Origin: Clostridia bacterium
GTDB taxonomy: Bacteria; Bacillota; Clostridia; Oscillospirales; CAG-382
DNA: 52,184 nt
Assembly: GCA_017516825.1 (NCBI GenBank)
Contig: JAFXBC010000056.1
Location: 1 to 52,184 of the forward strand
Direction of reading: 5' to 3'
The notes beneath the pieces were generated by a model. It searched no databases and was not told where the DNA came from. It worked only from the letters and a program-made list of their open reading frames with translations. A program made the position numbers and the translations under genes. Below are positions 40,140 to 48,713 of the stretch, in pieces (the stretch's first letter is position 1; every line of letters starts with the position of its first letter).

Positions 40140-41791
40140 TCTTTTGCTTCCTGTTCTTCTTCGTCAAACCCATCCGCAGGGTAAGTGCCCTTGATAAAAC
40201 GGTAGGTATCGTGATACATGGAGTTCAGCACGGGATCTTCGGAATGGTAGGCGTGGTAGAAGGAACCGGGCATACCCTCCTGGTAATACATATGGGCGGC
40301 CTCCTTCATGTAGCCGGTAACCGCCCCTGCGGCGTAGTAGTTGCGGGTGTGTCCCACGTTCCAGCGCTGGGTACCCCCAACCTCCAGCTCGATGCACATA
40401 CCCAGAAGCTTTGCGGTCTCGGCGGCGTCGAACAATCTCTGCTCGGGAATGTCCTTGCGGAAGGCGTAGTTGGGCTGGTAGCAAGCCATATCGAAGCCCA
40501 GACGTCTCCAATCGTTGTAGCCGGAGGCCAGATAGTAGGGGATCCAGGTGGTGATCATTCCCTTTGCGCGAACGTGGTCGGTGGTGACACGGATCATCTC
40601 CAAAAGCTGTCTGTCGTTGTAATCGATCTCCTCGGTGAACCAATAGTAGCCCGCCAGCTCCAGATGCTTGTACTTCTTTTCGTTAAAACGCTGTTCCTGC
40701 TCGTCCACCAGCCACTTCAAGGCGGCGATACGGTCCTCCAGCACGGTGAAATCCAGATTCTTCCCACCGATCTCCCCGAAGGAACGCTGCTCCACCACGG
40801 GGTAAAGGATGGAGAAGAATACCTTCAGCTTCAGTTCGGGAAGCCCCAGATCCTTCTGCACCTGCTCTGCGACAAGCTCCAAGGCGTCCAGGTTCTTGCC
40901 CTCCAGGAACTGCTGATCCATATAATACTGCCACTTGCTCTTATCCAAGGGGCGTTTTTTGGATTTGTCGTACAGGAAGGCCACGAAGGGCAGGAAAAGG
41001 TAGCCGTCGAACAGGGTGTCGGTGGCCTTGCCCTCCTTGTTCAGATATCCCACGTAGGGCAGGAAATGCTCTACCTCCAAGGGCGCACGGTTCTCATGAC
41101 AGAAATAAGCCAGCAAAACGTCCTTTGCGCCGCCAAGCTGCTCTGCGCCGCAATACTTCCCGGGGTAAGTGGTCTCGTTCAGCAGATCCGGCACCACGGC
41201 GCGGGCGCCTGTAATGTCCTTCTTGCCGATGGCCTCGATTTGGTCGATATACACGTGGACGGGACAGCAGAAGGTGACCCGGACGAATCTGGCGCGGACG
41301 GCGGGCTCCAGCTTGGCGCGAGCGATCACCACCTCGGATTCCCTGTCGGAATGGAGGTCGTCCAGCATGGCCACGGTCTCAAAATCCACGCCGTTTTCCG
41401 AAACGGCAAAATCCACGTTATTGGGCAGGCGGACGGCGGTGGCCTTCTCCTTCAAAAGTCGGATGCAGAACTCGGAAACGGAAGCGGTTCCGCCGATATC
41501 GAAGACGATGCTTCTCGCCACGCCTCTGGAAAAACGCACCCAGGCGGGATCCTCAAAGGTGGCGCGCTCCGCCAGCACGCCGTCGGTGAGACGGCTCTCC
41601 GTGTCGGGGGTGTTGTATTGGGGACAGCAATAGGTCTCCTCCATACTGCCGTAGGAGATGATGGCGTACTTCTTGCCGGAAAGCAGATTCTTCACCGTGC
41701 GGTAATCCGGCTCGTTGCGGACGAACAGCTTTTCCGCCACCTTCTTGTATTCGTAGGGGGTGTAATAGTTGTTTTTGGATGTGAGTTCCAT
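40136..41791 (-). CDS. Cytosolic DUF4855 protein
   Basis: This 551-aa paralog of the two DUF4855 lipoproteins has no signal peptide and only one N-terminal discoidin-like domain (about 30-195). The DUF4855 domain covers about 205-540. Shared landmarks are FLPYVGYLNKEG, DTLFDGYLFL, GYYWFTEE (Glu387), WIPYYLASG, ACYQPNYAF, ELEVG (Glu468, Glu470) and AAHMYYQEG. A cytosolic form suggests work on imported oligosaccharides, whereas the lipoproteins act outside (inference). The start is ATG at 41791, seven bases after GGGAGGAA; a codon 15 bases upstream is less well placed. It is the first gene of a six-gene operon with a clear promoter. Confidence 0.88.
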   Translation of the reverse strand: MELTSKNNYYTPYEYKKVAEKLFVRNEPDYRTVKNLLSGKKYAIISYGSMEETYCCPQYNTPDTESRLTDGVLAERATFEDPAWVRFSRGVARSIVFDIGGTASVSEFCIRLLKEKATAVRLPNNVDFAVSENGVDFETVAMLDDLHSDRESEVVIARAKLEPAVRARFVRVTFCCPVHVYIDQIEAIGKKDITGARAVVPDLLNETTYPGKYCGAEQLGGAKDVLLAYFCHENRAPLEVEHFLPYVGYLNKEGKATDTLFDGYLFLPFVAFLYDKSKKRPLDKSKWQYYMDQQFLEGKNLDALELVAEQVQKDLGLPELKLKVFFSILYPVVEQRSFGEIGGKNLDFTVLEDRIAALKWLVDEQEQRFNEKKYKHLELAGYYWFTEEIDYNDRQLLEMIRVTTDHVRAKGMITTWIPYYLASGYNDWRRLGFDMACYQPNYAFRKDIPEQRLFDAAETAKLLGMCIELEVGGTQRWNVGHTRNYYAAGAVTGYMKEAAHMYYQEGMPGSFYHAYHSEDPVLNSMYHDTYRFIKGTYPADGFDEEEQEAKE

Positions 41792-41841
41792 ATCGGTTCC
41801 TCCCATAAAGACAATGTTACGGTTTTTTCTTCTTTGATTTA

Positions 41842-41870
41842 GTTATACCATATCTTTCCTTTTATTGCAA
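41842..41870 (-). promoter_or_regulatory. Promoter of the cytosolic DUF4855-pepT-Nudix operon
   Basis: Minus strand TTGCAA (41865-41870), a 17-base spacer and TATAAC (41842-41847), about 50 bases upstream of the ATG. Confidence 0.8.
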
Positions 41871-41905
41871 GAAAAAATCGAGAAAAAAATAGATTTTCCC
41901 ACGTG

Positions 41906-41934
41906 TTGACAATTCTGCTTTTTTCAGTTATAAT
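41906..41934 (+). promoter_or_regulatory. Promoter of the COG2509-DUF4855 operon
   Basis: Consensus TTGACA (41906-41911), a 17-base spacer and TATAAT (41929-41934), 35 bases before the flavoprotein ATG and divergent from the promoter at 41842. Confidence 0.94.
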
Positions 41935-41969
41935 GATGTTATCTGTGCTGCAAGCAAAGGAGGTCTTTT

Positions 41970-43349
41970 ATGCAGTATGACGTGATCATCATCGGCGCGG
42001 GACCGGGGGGTATCTTCTCCGCCTTTGAGTTACAAAAGCTTGCCCCCAACAAGAGAATTGCCCTGTTTGACATGGGCCATGCTCTGGAGAAAAGAAAATG
42101 CCCCATCGACGGGGACAAGATCAAATCCTGTATCGGCTGTAAGAGCTGTTCCATCATGAGCGGCTTCGGCGGTGCGGGGGCATTCTCCGACGGCAAATAC
42201 AACATCACCAACGATTTCGGCGGCACCCTCTACGAGCATATCGGCAAGAAGAAGGCGCTGGAGCTGATGCATTACGTGGACGAGATCAATATGGCCTACG
42301 GCGGGGAGGGCACCAAGCTGTATTCCACCGCAGGCACCAAGTTCAAGACCATCTGCATCCAAAACAAGCTGAACCTGTTAGATGCTTCCGTGCGTCATCT
42401 GGGAACGGACATCAACTACGTGGTTCTGGAGAACCTCTACAATCATCTGAAGGATAAGGTGGACTTCCGGTTCGACACCCCCGTCCGCCACGTGAAGAAG
42501 ACGGAGGAGGGCTTTGAGATCTCCACCGACGACGAAACCTATTCCTGCAAGGAATGCATCGTCTCCGTGGGCAGAAGCGGCAGTAAATGGATGGAAACGG
42601 TCTGCAAGGAGATGGGCATCCCCACCAAGTCCAATCGCGTGGATCTGGGTGTTCGCGTGGAGATCCCCGCCGTGGTATTCTCCCACCTTACCGACGAGCT
42701 TTACGAGAGCAAGATCGTTTACCGCACCGAGAAGTTTGAGGACAACGTGCGTACCTTCTGCATGAACCCCAACGGCATCGTGGTCAACGAAAATACCAAC
42801 GGCATCGTCACCGTCAACGGCCACAGCTACGAGGATCCCGCCATGAAGACGGAGAACACCAACTTCGCCCTTCTGGTGGCCAAGCACTTCTCCGAGCCCT
42901 TCAAGGACAGCAACGGCTACGGCGAGAGCATCGCACGCCTTTCCAATATGCTGGGAGGCGGCGTCATCGTGCAGAGATTCGGCGACCTGGTGCGAGGCAG
43001 ACGCAGTACGGAAAAGCGTATCGAGGAGGGCCTGGTACGTCCCACCCTGGCGGCCACTCCCGGCGATCTGAGCCTGGTACTGCCCAAGCGTGTTCTGGAC
43101 GGCATCATCGAGATGATCTACGCCCTGGATCGCATTGCTCCCGGTACGGCCAACGACGACACCCTGCTTTACGGCGTGGAGGTCAAGTTCTACAACATGG
43201 AGGTAGAGCTGGACGAGCGTCTGGAAAGCAAGCATAAAGGCCTTTACATCATCGGGGACGGAAGCGGCATCACCCACTCCCTGTCCCACGCCTCTGCCAG
43301 CGGCGTTTACGTCGCAAGAGAAATTGCAGAAAAGGAGATCACAGCATGA
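41970..43349 (+). CDS. FAD-dependent dehydrogenase (COG2509-like)
   Basis: The 459-aa cytosolic flavoprotein has the dinucleotide-binding IIGAGPGG (8-13) at the N-terminus. A cysteine cluster CPIDG...CIGCKSC (Cys44, 54, 57, 60) is characteristic of the COG2509 family. SVGRSGSKWM and a C-terminal YIIGDGSGITHSLSHASASG close the FAD site. The physiological substrate of this widespread family is unknown. The start is ATG at 41970 after AAAGGAGG. Its stop overlaps the DUF4855 lipoprotein start (ATGA), a surprising pairing of a cytosolic redox enzyme with a surface protein. Confidence 0.9.
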   Translation: MQYDVIIIGAGPGGIFSAFELQKLAPNKRIALFDMGHALEKRKCPIDGDKIKSCIGCKSCSIMSGFGGAGAFSDGKYNITNDFGGTLYEHIGKKKALELMHYVDEINMAYGGEGTKLYSTAGTKFKTICIQNKLNLLDASVRHLGTDINYVVLENLYNHLKDKVDFRFDTPVRHVKKTEEGFEISTDDETYSCKECIVSVGRSGSKWMETVCKEMGIPTKSNRVDLGVRVEIPAVVFSHLTDELYESKIVYRTEKFEDNVRTFCMNPNGIVVNENTNGIVTVNGHSYEDPAMKTENTNFALLVAKHFSEPFKDSNGYGESIARLSNMLGGGVIVQRFGDLVRGRRSTEKRIEEGLVRPTLAATPGDLSLVLPKRVLDGIIEMIYALDRIAPGTANDDTLLYGVEVKFYNMEVELDERLESKHKGLYIIGDGSGITHSLSHASASGVYVAREIAEKEITA

Positions 43350-46300
43350 AAAAAATAGTCGCTTTGTTGCTTCTGGCAACCTTCTTGACCACCACCTTGC
43401 TCCTTGCCGCCTGCGGCGGTGAAACGGGTGCAACTTCCTCCGCCACCCCCTCCGTGGGAGAAAGCAGCGGGGAAGAATCCTCCGATCCCTCTGAGGACAC
43501 CTCCTCCGAGGAAGAGATCGTTCAGACTCCCGTCAGAGAAAACCCCAACTCCGCAGTGGTGAGTCTGGGCAAGACCTATATCAGCACCGTCGCTGCAGGG
43601 GAAAGCTATCCCGACTCCTACGGCAGTGAGCTCACCGACGGCAAGAACGGCCCCGACGGCTCTGCGGATTACAACGAAGAATCCTACGCAGGCTTCCACG
43701 GCGGCTCCGTTTACTTCACCGTGGATCTGGGCGAGGTGTTCGACTCCCTGTACGAGTTCCGTATCAGCTACCTTTCCACCCACAACGCAGGTCTGGATAT
43801 TCCCCAGAGGGTGCGTATCTACGTCTCCGAGGATGGGGACAAGTACACCACCGTGGGCGATATGGAGATCCCCGAGTTCGTGGAAGGCTGCCGTATGGAG
43901 GCCACGCTGAAGAGCGAGTTTTACGCCACCGGCAGATACGTGCGCTTTGCCGTCTCCAAGTCCGGCTGGTTCTTCACCGATGAGCTTACCGTCATTGCCG
44001 ACGAGGAAGCAAAGGTAAACATCAGCGAGGTCTTTGCGGGCATGGTGCAGGACGCCTATACCCAATTGGGCACCGTGACCTACACCGGCGGCGAAGCCCC
44101 CGATACCACCAAGGCCATCAAGCTGATCAGCCAGGGCAAGAAATACACCCTCTCCGCAGACGCCCACAAGCGGTTCCCCAACGCAGGCTCTCCCCTCACC
44201 GACGGTAAGGTCACCGGTCTGTACTCCTCCGGCAAATGGATGGGTGCGGAAGGCGGTCAGTCCTTCTCCGTGGTGGTGGATCTGGGCAGCGTGAGAAACG
44301 ATCTCTACCGCTTCTCCCTGATGTGCTACGCCAACTTCTCCGGCGGAGACTGTCTCCCCGTGGCCGTGACCTACGCCGTCAGCGAGGACGGAGAAAGCTT
44401 CACCGATATCGGCAGAGTGTTCGCCCCCACCTCCCTGCAATCCACCTACGATTATCCCCTGTCCCTGGCAGGCTGTGCCACCGGCAGATACGTGAGATTC
44501 ACTCTGGAAGCCACCGAGACGGGGATGTACCTCCTGGAGGAGGCCGCCGTTTACGTCCGTGACGGCGAAGCAGGGGTTGGCTCCATTTATCCCTCGGTGG
44601 TATTCGACGCTCCCGAGACTCCCTGGGAGAATCCCTCCACCGAGAGCAAGAACCTGCTTGCAGGTCTGATCCAGCAGGTCTACGTTCCCGCCGACTCCAA
44701 CAACGTGACCCTCTCCAGCTGTTCCCCCTGGAACCTGAACGTCCTCACCGACGGCTGGAAGGCCAGACCCCAGGTCTACGATGATAACAACATCCACAAC
44801 GGCCATTACTTCAAGTTCCAAAGCACCGCGGCTCCCATGGAATTCTACTTCGATCTGGGTGCAGAGGCGGCTCTGACCTCCTTCACCGCCCAGTTCAACC
44901 ACCGCACCGCCTGGGGCGTACAGGCTCCCTCCTCCTTGACCGTATACCTTTCCACCGACGGGGAGAACTGGTACGGCGCAGGGGTGGTAAAGATCGAGCC
45001 CGATGACGACGACAAGCCCGCAGACGTCCTGGTGACCATGGAAAAGGCTGTGAAGGCAAGATACGTCAGCTTCGCCTTCAACACCGTCAGCTGGTGCGGC
45101 ATCAGCGAATTCGAGGCCTTCGGCACCACCGACGTGAAGGGCTCCCTCTCCATTGAGGAAGCAGGCCTGACCCGCAAGGAGGACATGAAGAAGGGCTACC
45201 TGCCTCCCAGCGAGACCGTTCTGAACGGTGCTTCCGATCTGTGCCTGCTGTATCAGCGGGCAGACAGAAACATCCACACCGTGGATACCCTGCTCCCCTA
45301 TCTGGCTTACGTGGATACCGAGGGCAAGATCAAGGACGTTATGTTCGACAGCTTCCTGTTCCTCATGAGCGGCGATATGCCCTCCGGACACAATCCCTTG
45401 GGCGAAATGAACATGAAGGATATGCAGTGGACCATCGACAACATGTTCAAGGAAGGCTACAATATGTTAGCCCTGGAGGAAGCCGCCGGCAAGGTGAAGA
45501 ATGAGCTGAACCTGGGCGACGACTTCAAGTACGGCGTGGTGGTCACCATCTACGACATCGATCCCCAGGGTCTCGCCTTCGGCGACATCGACGGGGACGG
45601 CAAGGTAGACGCCACCAACACCCTGGAGAAGCGTCTGAAGGTCTTCGAGTGGTACATGGAGACCTTTGAGGCCAAGTTTGCGGAATACAACTTCCAAAAC
45701 ATCGAGTTCGTGGGCTACTACTGGTACCGTGAGGGCGTTTACCAGGAACACGACCAGCCCGAGCTGATCCGCAGAACCGGCGATCTGGCCCGCGCAAGAG
45801 GCTACTCCCTGTCCTGGATCCCGTGGTACTGCGCTCCCGGCGCCAGCAACTGGAAGGATTACGGCTTCGACATGGTCTGCATGCAGCCCAACTACGTGTT
45901 CGACACCGAGGTTCCCGAGGGCCGCTTGGATCAGGCCGCTCACATGATCCAGTTCTATGGCACCGGCGTGGAGATCGAGATCGGCTACAACGCCATGCAG
46001 AACCCCGTATTGCGTAACCGCTATTTTGAATACCTCTCCGGCGGCGTGAAGTACGGCTACATGAAGGATTGTATGCATATGTACTACCAGGAGATCCTGG
46101 TGTATTACGATACCGCCAAGTCCCCCGACCCCAAGGTACGTATGATCTACGATTACACCTACCAGTTCATCAAGGGCACCCTCAACGCCTACCCCGATGC
46201 CGTGGAGGTTTCCGCCACCACCGCGCAGGATACCCCCGTTTCCCTGAAGGCGTTGGATAAGCCCGCCGGCAACCTCACTTTGGATCTGGTGACCTCCCCC

Positions 46301-46447
46301 GCCAACGGCTCCGCCACCCTGGGCAACGACGGTACCATCACCTACTACCCCGAAGCAGGCTTTACCGGCACCGCGACCATCACCTTCACCTACGACGAAG
46401 GCCTGGGCGAATCCAAGGTCTGCACCGCAACCATCACCGTAGAGTAA
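43346..46447 (+). CDS. DUF4855 lipoprotein with discoidin-like domains
   Basis: The 1,033-aa lipoprotein (lipobox LLAAC, Cys23) is followed by a Ser/Glu linker and three discoidin-like domains (about 60-620, each with LTDGK or LTDGW). The DUF4855 domain covers about 630-950 and a C-terminal Ig-like domain (ITYYPEAGFTGTATITF) ends the protein. It has the same layout as the protein at 24197-27331. Key positions are DVMFDSFLFL, GYYWYREG (Glu796), SWIPWY, VCMQPNYVF, EIEIG (Glu876, Glu878) and HMYYQE. A calcium-loop-like DIDGDGKVD lies near 750. ATG at 43346 overlaps the flavoprotein stop by four bases. Confidence 0.88.
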   Translation: MKKIVALLLLATFLTTTLLLAACGGETGATSSATPSVGESSGEESSDPSEDTSSEEEIVQTPVRENPNSAVVSLGKTYISTVAAGESYPDSYGSELTDGKNGPDGSADYNEESYAGFHGGSVYFTVDLGEVFDSLYEFRISYLSTHNAGLDIPQRVRIYVSEDGDKYTTVGDMEIPEFVEGCRMEATLKSEFYATGRYVRFAVSKSGWFFTDELTVIADEEAKVNISEVFAGMVQDAYTQLGTVTYTGGEAPDTTKAIKLISQGKKYTLSADAHKRFPNAGSPLTDGKVTGLYSSGKWMGAEGGQSFSVVVDLGSVRNDLYRFSLMCYANFSGGDCLPVAVTYAVSEDGESFTDIGRVFAPTSLQSTYDYPLSLAGCATGRYVRFTLEATETGMYLLEEAAVYVRDGEAGVGSIYPSVVFDAPETPWENPSTESKNLLAGLIQQVYVPADSNNVTLSSCSPWNLNVLTDGWKARPQVYDDNNIHNGHYFKFQSTAAPMEFYFDLGAEAALTSFTAQFNHRTAWGVQAPSSLTVYLSTDGENWYGAGVVKIEPDDDDKPADVLVTMEKAVKARYVSFAFNTVSWCGISEFEAFGTTDVKGSLSIEEAGLTRKEDMKKGYLPPSETVLNGASDLCLLYQRADRNIHTVDTLLPYLAYVDTEGKIKDVMFDSFLFLMSGDMPSGHNPLGEMNMKDMQWTIDNMFKEGYNMLALEEAAGKVKNELNLGDDFKYGVVVTIYDIDPQGLAFGDIDGDGKVDATNTLEKRLKVFEWYMETFEAKFAEYNFQNIEFVGYYWYREGVYQEHDQPELIRRTGDLARARGYSLSWIPWYCAPGASNWKDYGFDMVCMQPNYVFDTEVPEGRLDQAAHMIQFYGTGVEIEIGYNAMQNPVLRNRYFEYLSGGVKYGYMKDCMHMYYQEILVYYDTAKSPDPKVRMIYDYTYQFIKGTLNAYPDAVEVSATTAQDTPVSLKALDKPAGNLTLDLVTSPANGSATLGNDGTITYYPEAGFTGTATITFTYDEGLGESKVCTATITVE

Positions 46448-46454
46448 GCTGTTC

Positions 46455-46483
46455 TTGACAACTTCAAGGAAATATGGTATACT
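46455..46483 (+). promoter_or_regulatory. Strong promoter without an adjacent gene
   Basis: TTGACA (46455-46460), a 17-base spacer and TATACT (46478-46483), directly after the DUF4855 stop. The transcript would reach the terminator at 46538-46574 after about 85 bases. Confidence 0.8.
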
Positions 46484-46489
46484 GTCTTT

Positions 46490-46574
46490 ACCAAGCAGGT
46501 ACGCAGTTCCTTGCTCCGCACCGTAACAATCAAATCGCGCCGTACTTGCCTATAAGGGTGAGTACGGCGTTTTT
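46490..46574 (+). ncRNA. Candidate small RNA or orphan attenuator leader
   Basis: Bounded by the promoter at 46455-46483 and an intrinsic terminator, this stretch of about 85 bases has no start codon with a ribosome-binding site. GCAGGTACG (46495-46503) can pair with CGTACTTGC (46541-46549), with one G-U, which would break the terminator stem: an antiterminator-like alternative fold. I recognise no known riboswitch, SRP, 6S or T-box signature. Confidence 0.45.
46538..46574 (+). terminator. Terminator of the candidate small RNA
   Basis: CGCCGTACT (46538-46546) pairs perfectly with AGTACGGCG (46561-46569), followed by TTTTT. It could also stop readthrough from the DUF4855 operon. Confidence 0.88.
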
Positions 46575-46668
46575 GTCGTTTCGACTACGAACACGAAAAC
46601 AGAAAAATCAAAATACACACCCATCCCCCGCAATCAGGACGGCGAAAACCGTCTTCGCCCATCCCCAC

Positions 46669-46843
46669 CGCGTGGATCACGGCAAGAACATCCACCCACA
46701 TTCCCCGCGGGTTTGTAGGGGTCGACGTCCCGCCGCCAAAGGCGGTATGGCGTCCCATTTGCGTTGGAATGCGCGGCGGCTCTGCACGGCCTTTTTGCGT
46801 GAAATTTAGGCGGGCGATTCATGAATCGCCCCTACGAACACGA
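46669..46843. repeat. 175-bp intergenic repeat, copy 1
   Basis: About 175 bases from CCGCGTGGATCAC, through GTCGACGTCCCGCCGCC, to the palindrome GGGCGATTCATGAATCGCCC. The unit recurs at 47554-47728 with few differences. No gene of its own. With copy 3 it fills most of the 580-base gap 46448-47027. Confidence 0.85.
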
Positions 46844-46868
46844 ATGTAGAAAAACAAAAAACAACCGC

Positions 46869-46990
46869 ATTTCCCGCAATCAGGACGGCGAAAACCGTCT
46901 TCGCCCATCCCACCTGCGTGGATCACGGTAAGAACATCCACCCACATTCCCCGCGGATCCGTAGGGGCGATTCACGAATCGCCCGCCATC
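46869..46990. repeat. Related intergenic repeat, shortened copy
   Basis: Shares the GGACGGCGAAAACCGTC palindrome and the CGTGGATCACGG block with copy 1 (46629-46705). It then jumps directly to GGGGCGATTCACGAATCGCC, missing the middle of the longer copies. Confidence 0.8.
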
Positions 46991-47027
46991 TCAAATCCAC
47001 TCCATTCTATCCAAAGGAGGTAACCGC

Positions 47028-47513
47028 ATGACAAAAAAGAAAATGCTCGTCACCGCCGCGATCGCCACCGCAATCGTCTTGGTCTTTCTTCTGTTTGTTT
47101 TCGTGTTCAAAACGGTTCTGATTTTCATTTTGTCTCGCCCGCACAACTGGGCAGCCGTTGACGTATCCGTTGACCCCCTCGCCCCCGGCACCCTTTGGGC
47201 GACGGAAGACGGAGCCTTTTCCTACACGAACACTTCCGAGCCAAGAACCGGCACCTTGGCAGATCCGCCGATATTGGGTACCCTTCGCACGGCGGAGCAA
47301 TCCATTGAAGTGTCTCTCTATTTCTCCTCCGAAGACCGTACGCTCTGGCTATATCCGGAGAAGGAGGAGCCGTACGTTGCCTCCGAGCATATCGAGGTCT
47401 GGGAAGCTACCGATTGGGAGGAGACCGACACGCAGATCATCATCGAGTTGACCGTTGTAGAAACCACCTATTTCGAAGAAGGTCGCGTCTTCAAGCTGAT
47501 CCATAACAAATAA
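47028..47513 (+). CDS. Small single-pass membrane protein of unknown function
   Basis: The 161-aa protein has a basic MTKKK start, one long membrane segment (about residues 7-35) and an extracytoplasmic beta-rich domain of about 120 residues with acidic and aromatic side chains (TLWLYPEKEEPYV, HIEVWEATDWEE). No family is recognised. The start is ATG at 47028 with an excellent AAAGGAGGT site. It is embedded between copies of an intergenic repeat and has no visible promoter of its own, so it may be cargo brought in with the repeats. Conservation of the ribosome site and frame argues that it is real. Confidence 0.72.
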   Translation: MTKKKMLVTAAIATAIVLVFLLFVFVFKTVLIFILSRPHNWAAVDVSVDPLAPGTLWATEDGAFSYTNTSEPRTGTLADPPILGTLRTAEQSIEVSLYFSSEDRTLWLYPEKEEPYVASEHIEVWEATDWEETDTQIIIELTVVETTYFEEGRVFKLIHNK

Positions 47514-47553
47514 CCCCGAGCAGGCGAAGGAAACCCATCTTTTTCCATCCCCT

Positions 47554-47728
47554 CCGCGTGGATCACGGCAAGAATTTCCACCCAAATCCCCCGCGGGTTT
47601 GTAGGGGTCGACGTCCCGCCGCCAAAGGCGGTATGGTGTCCCATTTGCGTTGGAATACGCGGTGGATCTGCACGGCCTTTTTGCGTGGAATTTAGGCGGG
47701 CGATTCATGAATCGCCCCTACGAACAAG
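47554..47728. repeat. 175-bp intergenic repeat, copy 2
   Basis: Near-identical to 46669-46843 and 885 bases downstream, so the two copies bracket the 161-aa membrane protein gene. Confidence 0.85.
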
Positions 47729-47787
47729 AAGATAGAACAGTCAAAAAATCCCCCCCATCCATCCCGCGGCCGAAAAGAGGAACGTTT

Positions 47788-48564
47788 ATGAAAGCAATTG
47801 AATTATTTGAACAATACTTCGGCGAAGAGCTTCTTGCCCGGGGATTTGTTCGCAAAAAGAATTTTTATTATCGTATGAACGGGGTTATTCTGCAAAGCAT
47901 TCTCTTCGATGCTGCCCCCGGCCGCTATCAAATTTGCTTCAATCAGTTCCCCTATTGGTGCTATCCGTTTATATCCAAAGGCTTCCCACTAAGCAAAGGG
48001 TATTGGACAGGCTTAAGGTCTCCCTGTTGTTCTCAATATTTCAAAGCCCGGGAAGATGAAAACCACGCGGAAATGAAAAATCATCTGGAAGTATTCCGAG
48101 AACTCGTTTTCCCCATTCTGGATGCAACAAACGATGAAAAAAGCTACATAGAAGCATTTACCAAACCCGACAAGCGCGGGTGGAGCGATTGGAAATTGTT
48201 GAAGCCCCAGCCAATTCTGTACGTCTGTTATCAGGAAGGCTCCTGGGATTTCGCAAAAAAATGGCTTGCCTTTTCTGAAGAGTTCGAACAGCGTAGCCTT
48301 CTTTTGCAACTGGAACAGGGGTGGAAACATCATATGGAGAACCTGCAGAAACGCCCCGAAACCACCCGAGATATTTCCTATGAACAATACTGCAAAGAGT
48401 TTTGGGAAGAAGATTGCCATACCTTAGACTTCAAATTCCGTTTCTTTCGATTGCTTTTTGAGAAAATGGAAGAAAACGATTTGGAATGGATCAAAGAGAT
48501 CCATGACGAGAACTGCGAAATCATGAAGGAAGATCTCCTGCGGGAATTGAAGATCCTGCTTTAA
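47788..48564 (+). CDS. Hypothetical protein, possibly DUF4304-like
   Basis: The 258-aa soluble protein has no signal peptide or membrane segment. The N-terminal 110 residues (LFEQYFGEELLARGFVRKKNFYYRMNGVILQSI) resemble DUF4304-type proteins often found in polymorphic-toxin or immunity contexts. The rest is helical and Glu/Lys-rich. The likeness is by eye and weak. The start is ATG at 47788 after AAGAGGAA; upstream codons in the frame fall in the repeat and are rejected. Base composition is AT-richer than the core genes, and the upstream repeat suggests an acquired gene. Confidence 0.7.
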   Translation: MKAIELFEQYFGEELLARGFVRKKNFYYRMNGVILQSILFDAAPGRYQICFNQFPYWCYPFISKGFPLSKGYWTGLRSPCCSQYFKAREDENHAEMKNHLEVFRELVFPILDATNDEKSYIEAFTKPDKRGWSDWKLLKPQPILYVCYQEGSWDFAKKWLAFSEEFEQRSLLLQLEQGWKHHMENLQKRPETTRDISYEQYCKEFWEEDCHTLDFKFRFFRLLFEKMEENDLEWIKEIHDENCEIMKEDLLRELKILL

Positions 48565-48571
48565 TCCTCCA

Positions 48572-48611
48572 AAAAAACGGCGTACCTGCCATCACGGGGA
48601 CGTCGTTTTTT
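48572..48611 (+). terminator. Terminator after the DUF4304-like gene
   Basis: AAAAAACGGCGT (48572-48583) pairs with ACGTCGTTTTTT (48600-48611), with one G-T pair, eight bases past the stop. Confidence 0.85.
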
Positions 48612-48639
48612 CGATCTTTTGAAATATTTCCCCCTTTTT

Positions 48640-48669
48640 TGAACCTTTGGGCGGTTTCTTTCGACTATA
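48640..48669 (+). promoter_or_regulatory. ECF-type (autoregulated) promoter
   Basis: TGAACCTTT (48640-48648) and CGACTATA (48662-48669) have a 16-base gap between GAACC and CGACT. This is the GAAC...CG-type layout of ECF promoters rather than a sigma-A one, 45 bases before the sigma gene, which suggests autoregulation. Confidence 0.6.
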
Positions 48670-48713
48670 TAGGTGAAATCGATTTCAGAATCCACATCCA
48701 AGGAGGTGATATT

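Noticed and set aside
43307..45391. A 694-codon open frame antisense to the DUF4855 gene
   Set aside because: Same reason: it mirrors the codon pattern of the true gene and lacks a ribosome site.
46490..46574. Bacterial SRP RNA, 6S RNA or T-box
   Set aside because: The conserved SRP apical loop, a 6S central bubble and the T-box sequence are not present.
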